DNA of 64,000 nt, from contig CAWJHE010000014.1 of assembly GCA_963842455.1 (NCBI GenBank), forward strand, positions 186,001 to 250,000, given 5' to 3'. This DNA is from CAWJHE01 sp963842455 (GTDB taxonomy: Bacteria > Chloroflexota > Anaerolineae > Anaerolineales > UBA4823). This document shows positions 37,619 through 46,502 of this stretch, piece after piece; positions within the stretch are counted from its first letter, which is position 1; every line of letters starts with the position of its first letter. The position numbers were made by a program, and so were the translations under genes. The notes beneath the pieces are model-generated. The model did not search any database, was not told the DNA's origin, and saw only the letters and a list, made by a program, of their open reading frames with translations.

Positions 37619-39041
37619 TTACTTAATCCCTGCCACTTTCAAGCCATCATCCAGGATTGCCTGCACACGGTCGCCATGGGTGGTTTCCGTATAAACGCGT
37701 AAGATCGGTTCAGTACCAGAAAAACGAACCAACAGCCAACCACCATCTTCCAGGTTGAACTTAAAACCATCCGTCGTTTCCAAGCCAAGCACCTTCAGAC
37801 CGCCGATGGTGTGTGGATTGGCATCCAGAATGCGCTGCTTGCGCTGCTCGCGGCTGCCCTCAAAACGAGTGTCAATGCGGTCATAATAGTGTGCGCCGAC
37901 TTTCTCAAAGAGCAAGGAGAGCAGCTCAGAGGGCTTTTTGCCGGTGCGCACCATCATATCCAGCATATACAGACCGGCCAGGATGCCATCCCGCTCGGGT
38001 ACATGTCCGCGGAAGGCATAGCCGCCCGATTCCTCGCCGCCGATCAGGGCATCTGTTTCCAGCATCTTGGGCGCTACATACTTAAAGCCCACACCCGTAT
38101 GGTGCACCGGCACGTCGTAAAGCTTGCCTAATTTATCCAGCATCACGGTGGTTGAAAGGGTTTTGACAATCGGGCCGCGTTCGCCGCGCACCTGCAACAG
38201 ATAATAGGCTAACATGCCAAACACACGCAGCTGATCGATGAATTGACCCGTTCTCATCACCCACCCCCACCCGGTCTGCGTCGCCATCCAGGATGATGAG
38301 CACATCGGATTGGTGCGCCAGCGTAGCAGCCAGCCCAGCATCCACGTTAGGCTGGATCGGCTCAGGACGTTGCATTTCAGGAAAGATCGGGTTGCGCTCG
38401 GCGTGAATCTCGCGGACCAGGGTCTTACCGCCGGACAGCAAGCGAGGAAACCAGCCAGCGCCATTCCCCCACATGGGGTCGACCGTAATTTTCAGACCAG
38501 CATCTTTGATCTTTTGCAGATCCACCAGGCGCTCGATTTGGGCGATATACGCTGGAGCGGGATCAAAAATTTGCACCAAACCATCTTCCAACGCCTGCTC
38601 CAGGCGAATGCTTTTAACCTGCTGCTCGTCATCCGGGATCAGCGCTTCAATTTCTTTCAAACCCTGCGGGTCGATGGCGCCGCCGTACTGGTTGCGCACT
38701 TTAAAACCATTATCCGTGGGTGGGTTGTGCGAAGCGGTAATATTGACTGCTGCGACCGCGTTCTTCGCAACGACAGAAAAGGAGATCACCGGGGTGGGAG
38801 TCGCCGATTGGGTTAGATAAACCTTGAGATCATTGGCAGCCAGTACTTCGGCTACCGCAGCGCCGAAATTCTCGGAGTGGAAGCGCTTGTCATAGCCCAC
38901 CACCACCCATTGACCCTGGTGTCCATTTTGGAGCAGGTAACTGGCAAAGCCTTGGGCGCAGCGCCTCAAGTTCGCAAAGGTATAATCCTCAGCAATGCGA
39001 CCACGCCAGCCATCTGTTCCAAATTTGATTTGAAAAGACAT
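37619..39041 (-). CDS. Phosphoglucomutase/phosphomannomutase family enzyme, one frameshift
   Basis: About 474 residues after joining frames at about 38255-38265, a G-rich run inside the metal-binding loop region. ATG 39041 follows GGGAGGAATT. The four family loops are present: active-site phosphoserine in ITASHNPPTDNG, metal loop DGDADRVG, sugar loop GGEESGGYAF, and phosphate loop RFSGTEPILRVY. It interconverts 1- and 6-phosphohexoses or similar; the substrate (glucose, mannose or glucosamine) is not fixed by these motifs. A break in a central metabolic gene with every motif intact is likely a sequence error. Confidence 0.88.
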
Positions 39042-39196
39042 AATTCCTCCCATCATGTTGCAACGGATTGTGATTCTATTATATCAAGGGAAAGCAACAT
39101 AGGGGATAAATTAGAACTTTTTCAGAATAATTCACGCTATAATAAGACACTTTCGCAAGCGTCGATGTTCAAGTAAACTTGTCAAAATAGGTGACC

Positions 39197-40366
39197 ATGA
39201 TGAATTTTGTCTATATCTCTCCGCATTTTCCGCCGAATTACTACCAGTTTTGCCTGCACCTGCATAACCTGGGTGTGAACGTCCTGGGGTTAGCTGACGA
39301 ACCCTACGAGCTGCTGCGTCCGGAGCTGCGCCAGGTGCTGAGTGAGTACTACCGCGTCAATGATATGCACAATTATGATGAGCTGGTGCGCGCCCTGGGT
39401 TATTTCACCCATCGCTATGGCAAGCTGGATCGCATCGATTCGCAAAATGAATACTGGCTGGAAACCGAAGCCCAGCTGCGCAGCGATTTCAATATGTTCG
39501 GCTTGAAGCGCGAAGATATGCCGCCCATCAAGCGCAAATCAATCATGAAGCAAATGTTCATCAAAGCCGGCATTCCGGTGGCGCAAGGCAAGGTGGTACA
39601 TACCCTGGCGCAGGCCAAACGCCTGGTCCAGGATACCGGCTACCCCGTGGTCGCCAAACCCGATTCAGGCGTTGGCGCAGCGGCAACCTATAAGATCCAC
39701 TCCGATCAAGAACTGGAAGACTTTTTCCTGCTAAAACCGGCAGTCGAGTATATTATCGAAGAATACGTCCAGGGTCAGATCTGCACCTTCGACGGCCTGA
39801 CCGACCGGGATGGCAACCTGGTGTTTTATACCTCCCATCAATACAGCCAGGGCGTGATGGAAACCGTCAACCAGGACGACCTGATCTATTATTATTCTCT
39901 GCGCGATATCCCTGCCGATCTGGAAGCAGCTGGGCGCAAGATCCTGAATGCTTACCAGGTGCGCGAGCGCTTTTTCCACTTTGAATTCTTCCGCTCGGCA
40001 GCGAATGGTGAAATCATCGCCCTGGAAGTCAACATGCGCCCACCCGGTGGGATGACCACCGATATGTTCAACTATGCGAATGATATCGACATTTACAAAG
40101 AATGGGCGCATATCGTTGTGCATAACCGCTTCACAGAAAAAGCCACCCGCCCCTACCACTGTACCTATATCGGCAGGAAGTTCAACCGCCATTACAGTCA
40201 TTCGCACGAAGAAATCTTGCAGGCTTTTGGTGAGAAAATTGTGCATCACGAAGCCATCAGCGGCGTGTTCAGCGCGGCCTTAGGCGATTACGGCTACCTG
40301 GCGCGCACGCCCGAATTGGATGAAGTCCACCAGATGGCGGCATTCATTCACGACACCCAAATCTGA
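39197..40366 (+). CDS. ATP-grasp ligase of unknown substrate
   Basis: 389 residues. The ATP-grasp fold is visible: YPVVAKPDSGVGAAATYKI (nucleotide-binding lysine and Gly loop), EEYVQGQICTFDGL (hinge and metal region), and FEFFRSAANGEIIALEVNMRPPGGMTTD with the magnesium ligands Glu and Asn. The N-terminal Rossmann part starts FVYISPHFPPNYYQFC. A TATAAT lies at 39138-39143. Such enzymes join a carboxylate to an amine or thiol via an acyl phosphate. The next gene, 11 bases on, is an esterase, so the pair probably act on one peptide-like metabolite. Confidence 0.85.
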   Translation: MMNFVYISPHFPPNYYQFCLHLHNLGVNVLGLADEPYELLRPELRQVLSEYYRVNDMHNYDELVRALGYFTHRYGKLDRIDSQNEYWLETEAQLRSDFNMFGLKREDMPPIKRKSIMKQMFIKAGIPVAQGKVVHTLAQAKRLVQDTGYPVVAKPDSGVGAAATYKIHSDQELEDFFLLKPAVEYIIEEYVQGQICTFDGLTDRDGNLVFYTSHQYSQGVMETVNQDDLIYYYSLRDIPADLEAAGRKILNAYQVRERFFHFEFFRSAANGEIIALEVNMRPPGGMTTDMFNYANDIDIYKEWAHIVVHNRFTEKATRPYHCTYIGRKFNRHYSHSHEEILQAFGEKIVHHEAISGVFSAALGDYGYLARTPELDEVHQMAAFIHDTQI

Positions 40367-40376
40367 GGAAATAGCC

Positions 40377-41120
40377 ATGCAAACAGAATACCATCAATGG
40401 TGGAGTCCCAAATTAAACCAAAACATGGAGCTCAAGGTTTACGGGCACTATGGCAAGCCCCTGCTGGTCTTCCCTGCTCAGTCGGGCCGCTTTTTTGATT
40501 ATGAAAATTTCGGCATGATTGCGGCGATCCAGGGGTTCATCGATGATGGAAAGATCAAAGTTTTCGCCGTCGACAGCATTGATAGCCAATCCTGGGCCAA
40601 CGGGAACGCACACCCGGCGGACCGGGCGCGCAGACACGAGGACTACGACCGCTATATCCTGGAAGAAGTCGCCCCTTTTATCGACCAGCATTGCGGCTGT
40701 GTTGGTGAAAAAATCATCGCCACCGGTTGCAGTATGGGGGCTTACCACGCAGTCAATTTCTTCTTTCGCCACCCCGGCGTGTTTGGCGGCGTGATCGCCT
40801 TGAGCGGATTGTACCAGCTGGGTATGTTCCTGGGTGATTACATGGACGACCAGGTTTATTTCAATTCTCCGTTGGCTTACCTGCCCAATATGGCGGATGC
40901 CTGGTATCTGGAGCGCTACCGCCAGGGCCAGATCATTATCTGCTGTGGGCAAGGCGCCTGGGAGGATGCAATGCTGGCCGACAGCCTGCAGTTGAAGAGC
41001 ATCCTGGATGCCAAAGGTATCCCAGCCTGGATTGATATCTGGGGACATGATGTCAACCACGACTGGCCCTGGTGGCAAAAGATGATGCCGTATTATTTGG
41101 ACCAGATCTTAAAACCCTAA
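40377..41120 (+). CDS. Alpha/beta-hydrolase esterase (PHB-depolymerase/esterase D-like)
   Basis: 247 residues; GAGGAAATAG precedes ATG 40377. The nucleophile elbow is ATGCSMGAYHAVNFFFRHP (GxSxG with Ser), and the catalytic His is in WGHDVNHDWPWWQKMMPYYL. The acidic residue lies probably in the CCGQGAWEDAML region. No signal peptide, so it is cytoplasmic. Proteins of this type hydrolyse short esters, thioesters or peptides. The gene is coupled to the ATP-grasp ligase; ligase plus hydrolase suggests synthesis and turnover, or release, of a shared product. Confidence 0.84.
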   Translation: MQTEYHQWWSPKLNQNMELKVYGHYGKPLLVFPAQSGRFFDYENFGMIAAIQGFIDDGKIKVFAVDSIDSQSWANGNAHPADRARRHEDYDRYILEEVAPFIDQHCGCVGEKIIATGCSMGAYHAVNFFFRHPGVFGGVIALSGLYQLGMFLGDYMDDQVYFNSPLAYLPNMADAWYLERYRQGQIIICCGQGAWEDAMLADSLQLKSILDAKGIPAWIDIWGHDVNHDWPWWQKMMPYYLDQILKP

Positions 41121-41144
41121 GGGTCTTGGAGACCCTTAGGGTTT
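41112..41144. repeat. REP-like palindrome upstream of the RAYT gene
   Basis: Perfect 14-bp arms (aaaccctaagggtc / gacccttagggttt) around loop TTGGA, overlapping the last codons of the esterase. The identical palindrome occurs at 42218-42250 on the other side of the transposase. Confidence 0.92.
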
Positions 41145-41281
41145 GGACGGTTTAGATGCCTTGATTAATCAGTATTTTTTGGTTACCGATGCCTAATGGA
41201 GACCATTAGGGTTTGGATGCCTTGGTAAATCAGTATTAACTGGTTACCGGTGGTTCATGCAAACCCTTAGGGTTTGGACAG
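41145..41281. repeat. Degenerate direct repeats between esterase and RAYT
   Basis: Units of about 65 bases containing TTAGGGTTTGGATGCCTTG, then AATCAGTATT and TGGTTACCG(A/G)TG, occur twice; each unit carries one half of the REP palindrome. Confidence 0.75.
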
Positions 41282-41292
41282 AAAGGGTGATT

Positions 41293-41958
41293 ATGACCTC
41301 ACCACCTGCTTTATCACCAGGATGCTATTACCATATTTACAACCGAGGTGTAGATGGTCAGGACATCTTCATCGAAGAACGGAATTATGCTTATTTTTTG
41401 ACTTTATTCACCAGACATGTGCATCCAATTGTGGATACCTACGCTTATTGCTTACTAAAAAACCATTTTCATCTCTTTGTCAGGATCAAATCCCCTGAAG
41501 ATGTTGAGCTTGGTAAATATATATCTGATTTCGATGCAAACCCAACCCAAAAGCTATCTACCGAAAGCTCTTCCAATTCCGGAAAAATTTCGGAGAACTT
41601 TAGGGTTTTTAATCCATCTAATCAATTTTCTAAGTTGTTTAATGCCTATGCCAAATCAATTAATAAAGCGTATGGTAGAACAGGCAGTCTATTTCAGCAT
41701 CCCTTTCAACGCGTTATTGTGAAAGACGACCGGCAATTCTGGAATGTAATTCGTTATATCCACCAGAACCCGCAAAAACATGGGTTTGTAAAAGATTTTC
41801 GTCGCTGGAAGTATTCTTCATATCAAGTCATTCCAAGCAGTAGGACCACAATGATAGACAGAGATATGGTATTATCCTATTTTGGTGGTGTTGAGAATTT
41901 TATAAGAACACATGCAGAATGGGAACTAAACCTGAATCAAGAAATGTTGTTCGATTAG
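41293..41958 (+). CDS. rayT: REP-associated tyrosine transposase (RAYT, Y1/IS200-like)
   Basis: 221 residues from ATG 41293. The metal-binding HUH motif is NHFHLFV (about residues 67-73), preceded by YAYCLLK. The conserved C-terminal block is GSLFQHPFQR followed by VIRYIHQNPQKHGFV, where Tyr serves as the nucleophile region. RAYTs are single-copy domesticated transposases that act on REP palindromes. Here identical palindromes flank the gene on both sides, as expected. It has no second ORF or IS ends of its own. The product cuts single-stranded DNA; its cellular benefit is not settled for the family. Confidence 0.9.
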   Translation: MTSPPALSPGCYYHIYNRGVDGQDIFIEERNYAYFLTLFTRHVHPIVDTYAYCLLKNHFHLFVRIKSPEDVELGKYISDFDANPTQKLSTESSSNSGKISENFRVFNPSNQFSKLFNAYAKSINKAYGRTGSLFQHPFQRVIVKDDRQFWNVIRYIHQNPQKHGFVKDFRRWKYSSYQVIPSSRTTMIDRDMVLSYFGGVENFIRTHAEWELNLNQEMLFD

Positions 41959-41965
41959 ACTATAT

Positions 41966-42250
41966 CCCAAACCCTAAGGGTCTTGGAGACTTCGGATCTC
42001 AGACTGAACAAGGATCTCGCGATGAAGCACTTTCCAATTAGACTAGATCCCAAACCCTAAGGGTCTTGGAGATTTCGGATCTCAGACTGAACAAGAGTCT
42101 CGCGATGAAGCACTTTCCAATTAGACTAGATCCCAAACCCTAAGGGTCTTGGAGATTTCGGATCTCAGACTGAACAAGGATCTCGCGATGAAGCACTTTC
42201 CAATTAGACTAGATCCCAAACCCTAAGGGTCTTGGAGACCCTTAGGGTTT
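41966..42250. repeat. REP array: four palindrome copies at an 83-bp period
   Basis: Palindrome starts lie at 41969, 42052, 42135 and 42218, exactly 83 bases apart. The first three contain only the left arm plus TTGGAGA, followed by CGGATCTCAGACTGAAC and TCTCGCGATGAAGCACTTT; the last copy has both arms. The array fills the space between the RAYT and the cysteine desulfurase gene. Confidence 0.93.
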
Positions 42251-42270
42251 TAAACATAAAGGAACCAACC

Positions 42271-43433
42271 ATGGATCAAAAAATTTACCTGGATTATGCT
42301 GCCACCACGCCGGTAGCGGAGCCAGTGTTGGCGGCGATGCTGCCCTACTTTTCTCAAATATTCGGCAATTCATCTTCCGTGCACCGTTACGGACAACAGG
42401 CCGAAGCCGCCCTGGAGAACGCCCGAGAGACCCTCGCCAAAGGCTTGAATTGCCAGCCCAAAGAAGTCATCTTCACTTCTTGCGGCTCAGAAAGCGATAA
42501 CCTGGCCTTGCGCGGCGCGGCTTTTGCAGCCCGCAAGCAGCGCAATGCCCGGCATATCCTGATCAGCCCGGTGGAGCATCATGCTGTGACGCGCACCGCC
42601 CAGCAACTGGCAAGCCAGCACGGCTTTGAGCTGGAATTCCTACCGGTGGATGAGTATGGCAGGGTGTCTGCCGAAGAGGTGGCTGCCCGTCTGCGGCCTG
42701 ATACAGCGTTGGTTTCGGTGATTTACGCCAACAACGAGATTGGCACAATCAATCCGATTACCGAAATCGGCAAGGTATGCCGCGCCAGGAGCATTCCTTT
42801 TCACAGCGATGCGGTGCAGGCTGCCGGTTATCTTTCCGTAGATGTGGATGCCTTGCAAGTAGACCTGCTCTCCCTGGGTGCGCACAAATTTTACGGACCC
42901 AAAGGCGTCGGCGCTTTGTATGTACGCCAGGGAACACCGATCACGCCCAGCTCAAACCGGAGGCAGCCAGGAGTTCGGGCTGAGGGCTGGCACGCACAAT
43001 ATCCCCTATATTGTCGGCATGGCAGAAGCATTTCGGCTGGCTGTTGAGAATCGCCAGGCACGGACAAACATGGCCCATATCCCTGCGCGACTACCTGATC
43101 GGACGCGTCCTGGAAGAGATCCCCGAGAGCCAGCTGACCGGTCACCCTTCCCTGCGCTTGCCCAACCATGCCAGTTTTGCTTTCCATGGCGCAGACGGCA
43201 ACGCTTTGCTTATGCTGCTGGATCATGCTGGCTTTGCCTGTTCTTCAGGCTCGGCTTGCAAAACCGGTAATCCCGAGCCATCGGATGTGCTCACCGCCAT
43301 CGGGCTGAGCGATGATTGGGCGCTGGGCTCGTTGCGAGTGACCCTGGGAAGCGACAACAAAAGCGCTGATATCCAGGCCTTTATCCAGGTTCTGCCCAAA
43401 CTGGTTGCCCAGGTGAGGCAATTGGGAGCATAG
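42271..43433 (+). CDS. iscS: Cysteine desulfurase (NifS/IscS), two frameshifts
   Basis: About 387 residues. The start YLDYAATTPV with GGAACC upstream, the PLP-contacting EHHAVTR, the Schiff-base Lys in LGAHKFYGPKGVGALY, and the active-site Cys in GFACSSGSACKTG are all there. The frame shifts near 42945 (then GGSQEFGLRAGTHNIPYIVG) and near 43075 (then LRDYLIGRVLEEIP). Class II NifS-like by its sequence around Lys. It removes sulfur from cysteine as a persulfide. The mnmA start follows its stop codon directly, so the pair probably works in tRNA thiolation, with TusA or directly. Confidence 0.9.
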
Positions 43434-44548
43434 ATGATGAGCTCTGCCCCCGGTCAAGAAACCCACGGTTGTGGTCGCCATGAGCGGTGGCGTGGATAGC
43501 TCGGTTGCGGCAGCCTTGCTGGTGCAGCAAGGTTACCAGGTGATTGGCATGATGCTGCGCCTGTGGAGCGAACCGGGCAGCGAATGCGATAACCGCTGCT
43601 GCACTCCGGATGCCATGGCGCAAGCGCGCCGGGTGGCAGCCATGCTGGATATCCCATTCTACGCGATTGACGCCCAGCAAACCTTCCGCGATACGGTGGT
43701 GCAAGCCTTCCTGGACGGCTACGCGCAGGGGATTACACCAAATCCCTGCTTGACCTGTAATCGCCAGGTCCGTTGGCAGTTTTTGCTGCAGCGCGCCTTG
43801 GCTCTTGGAGCAGACTACATGGCGACCGGACATTACGTTCGCCTGCAACGCGACTCACACGGGCACACCCAATTGCTGCGTGGCGTGGATACGCGCAAAG
43901 ACCAATCTTATGTTTTGCATGTGCTCAACCAGGCAGCAGCTTAAACACGCCCTCTTCCCCCTGGGCGAATACACCAAGCCACAGGTGCGCCAACTCGCCC
44001 ACGCATTCGAATTACCCGTAGCCGAACGCGCCGACAGCCAGGATCTGTGTTTTCTCGGCAATGGCAGCTACCAGGATTTTCTCAGCCGGTATGCACCCCA
44101 AACCCAGGAGCCAGGTCCAATCCTGGACCAGCAAGGCAACCTGCTTGGTCAGCATAACGGTTTAGCTAACTTTACCATCGGGCAACGCAAAGGCATTCGC
44201 CTGTCTGCTGCGCAGCCTTTTTACGTGTTAAGTAAAGATGTGGAAACTAATAGCCTGATCGTCGGACCGCAAGAAGCTCTGGGGAGTTCAGGCCTGGTCG
44301 CCCATCACGTCAACTGGCTGGATGGCGCCCCTCCACCGCAAGCCATGCGCCTGCTGGTGAAAGTGCGCTACAAGGCACAGGATGCCTGGGGATGGGTGAC
44401 ACCTTTAGGTGAAACCCACGCTCAGGTTGCCTTCGAGCAGCCAGTACGTGATATCACTCCCGGGCAGGCAGCCGTTTTTTATCAGGGTGAACGCTGCCTG
44501 GGTGGTGGGATTATTCAATCAGAACAAGCAACAATTCAGGGAGGTTAA
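43434..44548 (+). CDS. mnmA: tRNA-specific 2-thiouridylase MnmA, two frameshifts
   Basis: About 370 residues. ATG 43434 abuts the desulfurase stop; a shift in the CCCCC run at 43446-43452 leads to KKPTVVVAMSGGVDSSVAAA, the ATP-pyrophosphatase P-loop. The catalytic cysteine lies in GITPNPCLTCNRQVRW and the tRNA-binding part in ADSQDLCFLGNGSYQDFL. A second shift near 43940 joins HVLNQ to LKHALFPLGEYTKPQVR. The C-terminal beta domain runs to GGGIIQSEQATI. The enzyme puts 2-thio on U34 of Glu, Gln and Lys tRNAs. Both breaks are in runs or repeats and are most likely errors. Confidence 0.9.
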
Positions 44549-44549
44549 A

Positions 44550-44810
44550 ATGACCCTACCGGGATATCTGCTCGGATTCGTGATCGCCTCGTTACTCGGT
44601 GTGCTTTTTCATCTGTGGCGCGGCGGGCATATTGGCCGCTTACTCTTGTTCGTGGTTTTGAGCTGGGCTGGCTTTTGGGCTGGTCATTTCATTGGGAATT
44701 ATTTGAGCTTTTCTATGGGAAGATTCGGCGTGCTCAACATCAGCACCGCTATCCTAGGCAGCCTGATTTTCTTAATTGTGGGAAACTGGCTTAGCCGGTT
44801 TGAAAAATAA
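44550..44810 (+). CDS. Small membrane protein, three helices
   Basis: 86 residues starting 2 bases after the mnmA stop, with GGGAGG 4 bases before ATG 44550. Three hydrophobic helices are visible (LLGFVIASLLGVLFHLW, LLLFVVLSWAGFWAGHFIG, ISTAILGSLIFLIVGNWL). No known motif. Position suggests co-transcription with mnmA, but a role in sulfur transfer is not indicated. A terminator follows. Confidence 0.75.
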   Translation: MTLPGYLLGFVIASLLGVLFHLWRGGHIGRLLLFVVLSWAGFWAGHFIGNYLSFSMGRFGVLNISTAILGSLIFLIVGNWLSRFEK

Positions 44811-44814
44811 ATAA

Positions 44815-44851
44815 AATGAGGCTGCCTGTAAAAGACAGCCTCATGTTTTTT
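44815..44851. terminator. Bidirectional terminator between the mnmA unit and cspA
   Basis: Stem atgaggctg / cagcctcat with an 11-base inner part, followed by GTTTTTTAT on the plus strand and preceded by an A-run (ATAAATAAAA) that gives T's for the minus strand. Confidence 0.85.
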
Positions 44852-44869
44852 ATATGAGGAAATTACTAA

Positions 44870-45079
44870 TTAGAGGGCAACAACTTGAGCGGCTTGTAGA
44901 CCTTTTGGACCATTCTCGATGCTGAATTCTACCTGCTGGCCCTCTTCCAGGGAGCGATAGCCTTCAGATGCAATGGCCGAAAAGTGTACAAATACATCCG
45001 GACCACCTTCTCGCTCAATGAAGCCATAGCCTTTACTTGCATTGAACCATTTGACTTTACCAGTTACGCGTTCGTTCAT
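44870..45079 (-). CDS. cspA: Cold-shock protein CspA family
   Basis: 69 residues, a single cold-shock domain. RNP1 is KGYGFIE and RNP2 is VFVHFSAI, the nucleic-acid-binding aromatic strands, after the standard GKVKWFNASKGYGF start. It binds single-stranded RNA and DNA and melts mRNA structure in the cytoplasm. AAGGAGAT precedes the ATG. The promoter lies at 45256-45284, so the message has a leader of about 170 bases, a size typical of cold-shock genes whose expression is controlled through 5'-leader structure. Confidence 0.96.
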   Translation of the reverse strand: MNERVTGKVKWFNASKGYGFIEREGGPDVFVHFSAIASEGYRSLEEGQQVEFSIENGPKGLQAAQVVAL

Positions 45080-45255
45080 TGTGTAGATCTCCTTACTTAG
45101 AAAAAAAGAAAATGATTATTCGGCTAACGAAGCCTCCGGTTTGTGCTTTAACCAATTGGGTTATTTAAGCAAAAAACGGCTAAACGTGGACCACACGTTC
45201 AACCGGCTTTCTTTAACAAACCTAGAAAGAACTTACGTGCCACTTACTGAAATAA

Positions 45256-45284
45256 AGTTTATCAGCCCACATCTATTTCGTCAA
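45256..45284 (-). promoter_or_regulatory. Promoter of cspA with a long leader
   Basis: On the minus strand TTGACG (45284-45279) and TAAACT (45261-45256) are 17 bases apart. Transcription would start near 45249, giving a leader to 45080 that contains inverted segments (for example CGTGG/CCACG near 45186-45200). Confidence 0.72.
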
Positions 45285-45407
45285 GGTTTTTATGATAACA
45301 GGACCTTCATGGTATGATAGGAGGCTAAGAATAGAGCCGCCAGGACAAGGCTGACCATCCATCAGCAGCCCAATCATTGAGCCAGACGGCCTCCAGATAA
45401 GGATCCT

Positions 45408-46502
45408 ATGCATTCATTTTCATCCAGTACACATGCCCAATTTGGGGACCTGGTGCAATTAGTCAGCCCCAGCAATAAAGTATTTATCTTCAGACTGGTA
45501 CCAGGCGCTGAATTACATACCCACCGAGGCATCGTGCACCACGATGAATTGGTCGGGAAAGCCTGGGGAAGCCAGGTGCACACCCACCTGGGCAGTATCT
45601 ATTTCCTGCTTGAGCCCTCATTAAGTGATATCCTCAAAGAAACCAAACGCAACACACAGATCATGTACCCCAAGGATATCGGTTATATCCTGGTAACCAT
45701 GGGTATCGGCCCTGGCAGCCGTGTTCTTGAAGCCGGAACTGGCTCGGGGGCATTGACCACCGCCTTAGCCTGGGCGGTCGGTCCCCAAGGCAATGTATAT
45801 TCCTACGAACAACGTCCCGAAATGCAAAACCTGGCGCGTAAAAATCTGGAACGGGTCAACTTGCTGGAGCGCGTCGAATTTAAAACCCGCGATATCAGCT
45901 TGGGTTTTGACGAGCAGAATGTAGACGCCCTGTTCCTGGATGTTCCCAACCCGTATGATTTTCTTGGACAGGTACGCCAATCCTTGAAATCAGGCGGATA
46001 TTTTGGCAGCATCCTGCCAACCACCAACCAGGTTACTCGCTTATTAGGCGCCCTGCACCAGTTCCAGTTTGCCTTTGTGGATGTGTGCGAGATTATGTTG
46101 CGCTACTATAAGGTGGTCAGCGAACGATTTCGCCCTGCGGATCGCATGGTTGCGCATACTGGCTACCTGATTTTTGCCCGCCCGATGCTAATCCCAGAAA
46201 AAGACTTGGAAGCCGAAAACACGGTCGGGATGGAAGAAAACATCGCCAGTCAAGAAAGCATTACACAAGCGCAACATGCGGATGAACTTCCTTCAGAAGA
46301 AGATATGAAGCCAAAAGAACTGCTGGTTGAGCTGAGCGCCCCAGAAACTGCACCAGCTGATGAAAAATCCGCTCTATCTAGCGAGGCGGAAATTGAAAAC
46401 TGGGTTAATGAAGAGATGTCGGCTGCCAAGAAGCGCTTTTTGCATGAGACTTATTTCTTCGATGACCACGATCCAGAGGCGGATATTGAGTGGGATTATT
46501 GA
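45408..46502 (+). CDS. trmI: tRNA (adenine-58-N1)-methyltransferase TrmI
   Basis: 364 residues. The N-terminal beta domain contains RGIVHHDELVGKAWG, and the SAM site is GPGSRVLEAGTGSGALTTALA (motif I) with YSYEQRPE (motif II) and DVPNPYDFL (catalytic DxP region). This is the TrmI layout, making m1A58 in the T loop. The last 100 residues are an acidic, Glu/Ala-rich extension (EENIASQESITQAQHADELP) absent from short bacterial TrmI; it ends in WDY. The C-terminal stretch overlaps the NUDIX gene by 17 bases. ATG 45408 lies on GGATCCT without a strong RBS. Confidence 0.9.
   Translation: MHSFSSSTHAQFGDLVQLVSPSNKVFIFRLVPGAELHTHRGIVHHDELVGKAWGSQVHTHLGSIYFLLEPSLSDILKETKRNTQIMYPKDIGYILVTMGIGPGSRVLEAGTGSGALTTALAWAVGPQGNVYSYEQRPEMQNLARKNLERVNLLERVEFKTRDISLGFDEQNVDALFLDVPNPYDFLGQVRQSLKSGGYFGSILPTTNQVTRLLGALHQFQFAFVDVCEIMLRYYKVVSERFRPADRMVAHTGYLIFARPMLIPEKDLEAENTVGMEENIASQESITQAQHADELPSEEDMKPKELLVELSAPETAPADEKSALSSEAEIENWVNEEMSAAKKRFLHETYFFDDHDPEADIEWDY

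Noticed and set aside
41966..42250. Possible CRISPR array from the 83-bp period
   Set aside because: The full 83-bp unit is nearly identical in each copy, with no variable spacers.
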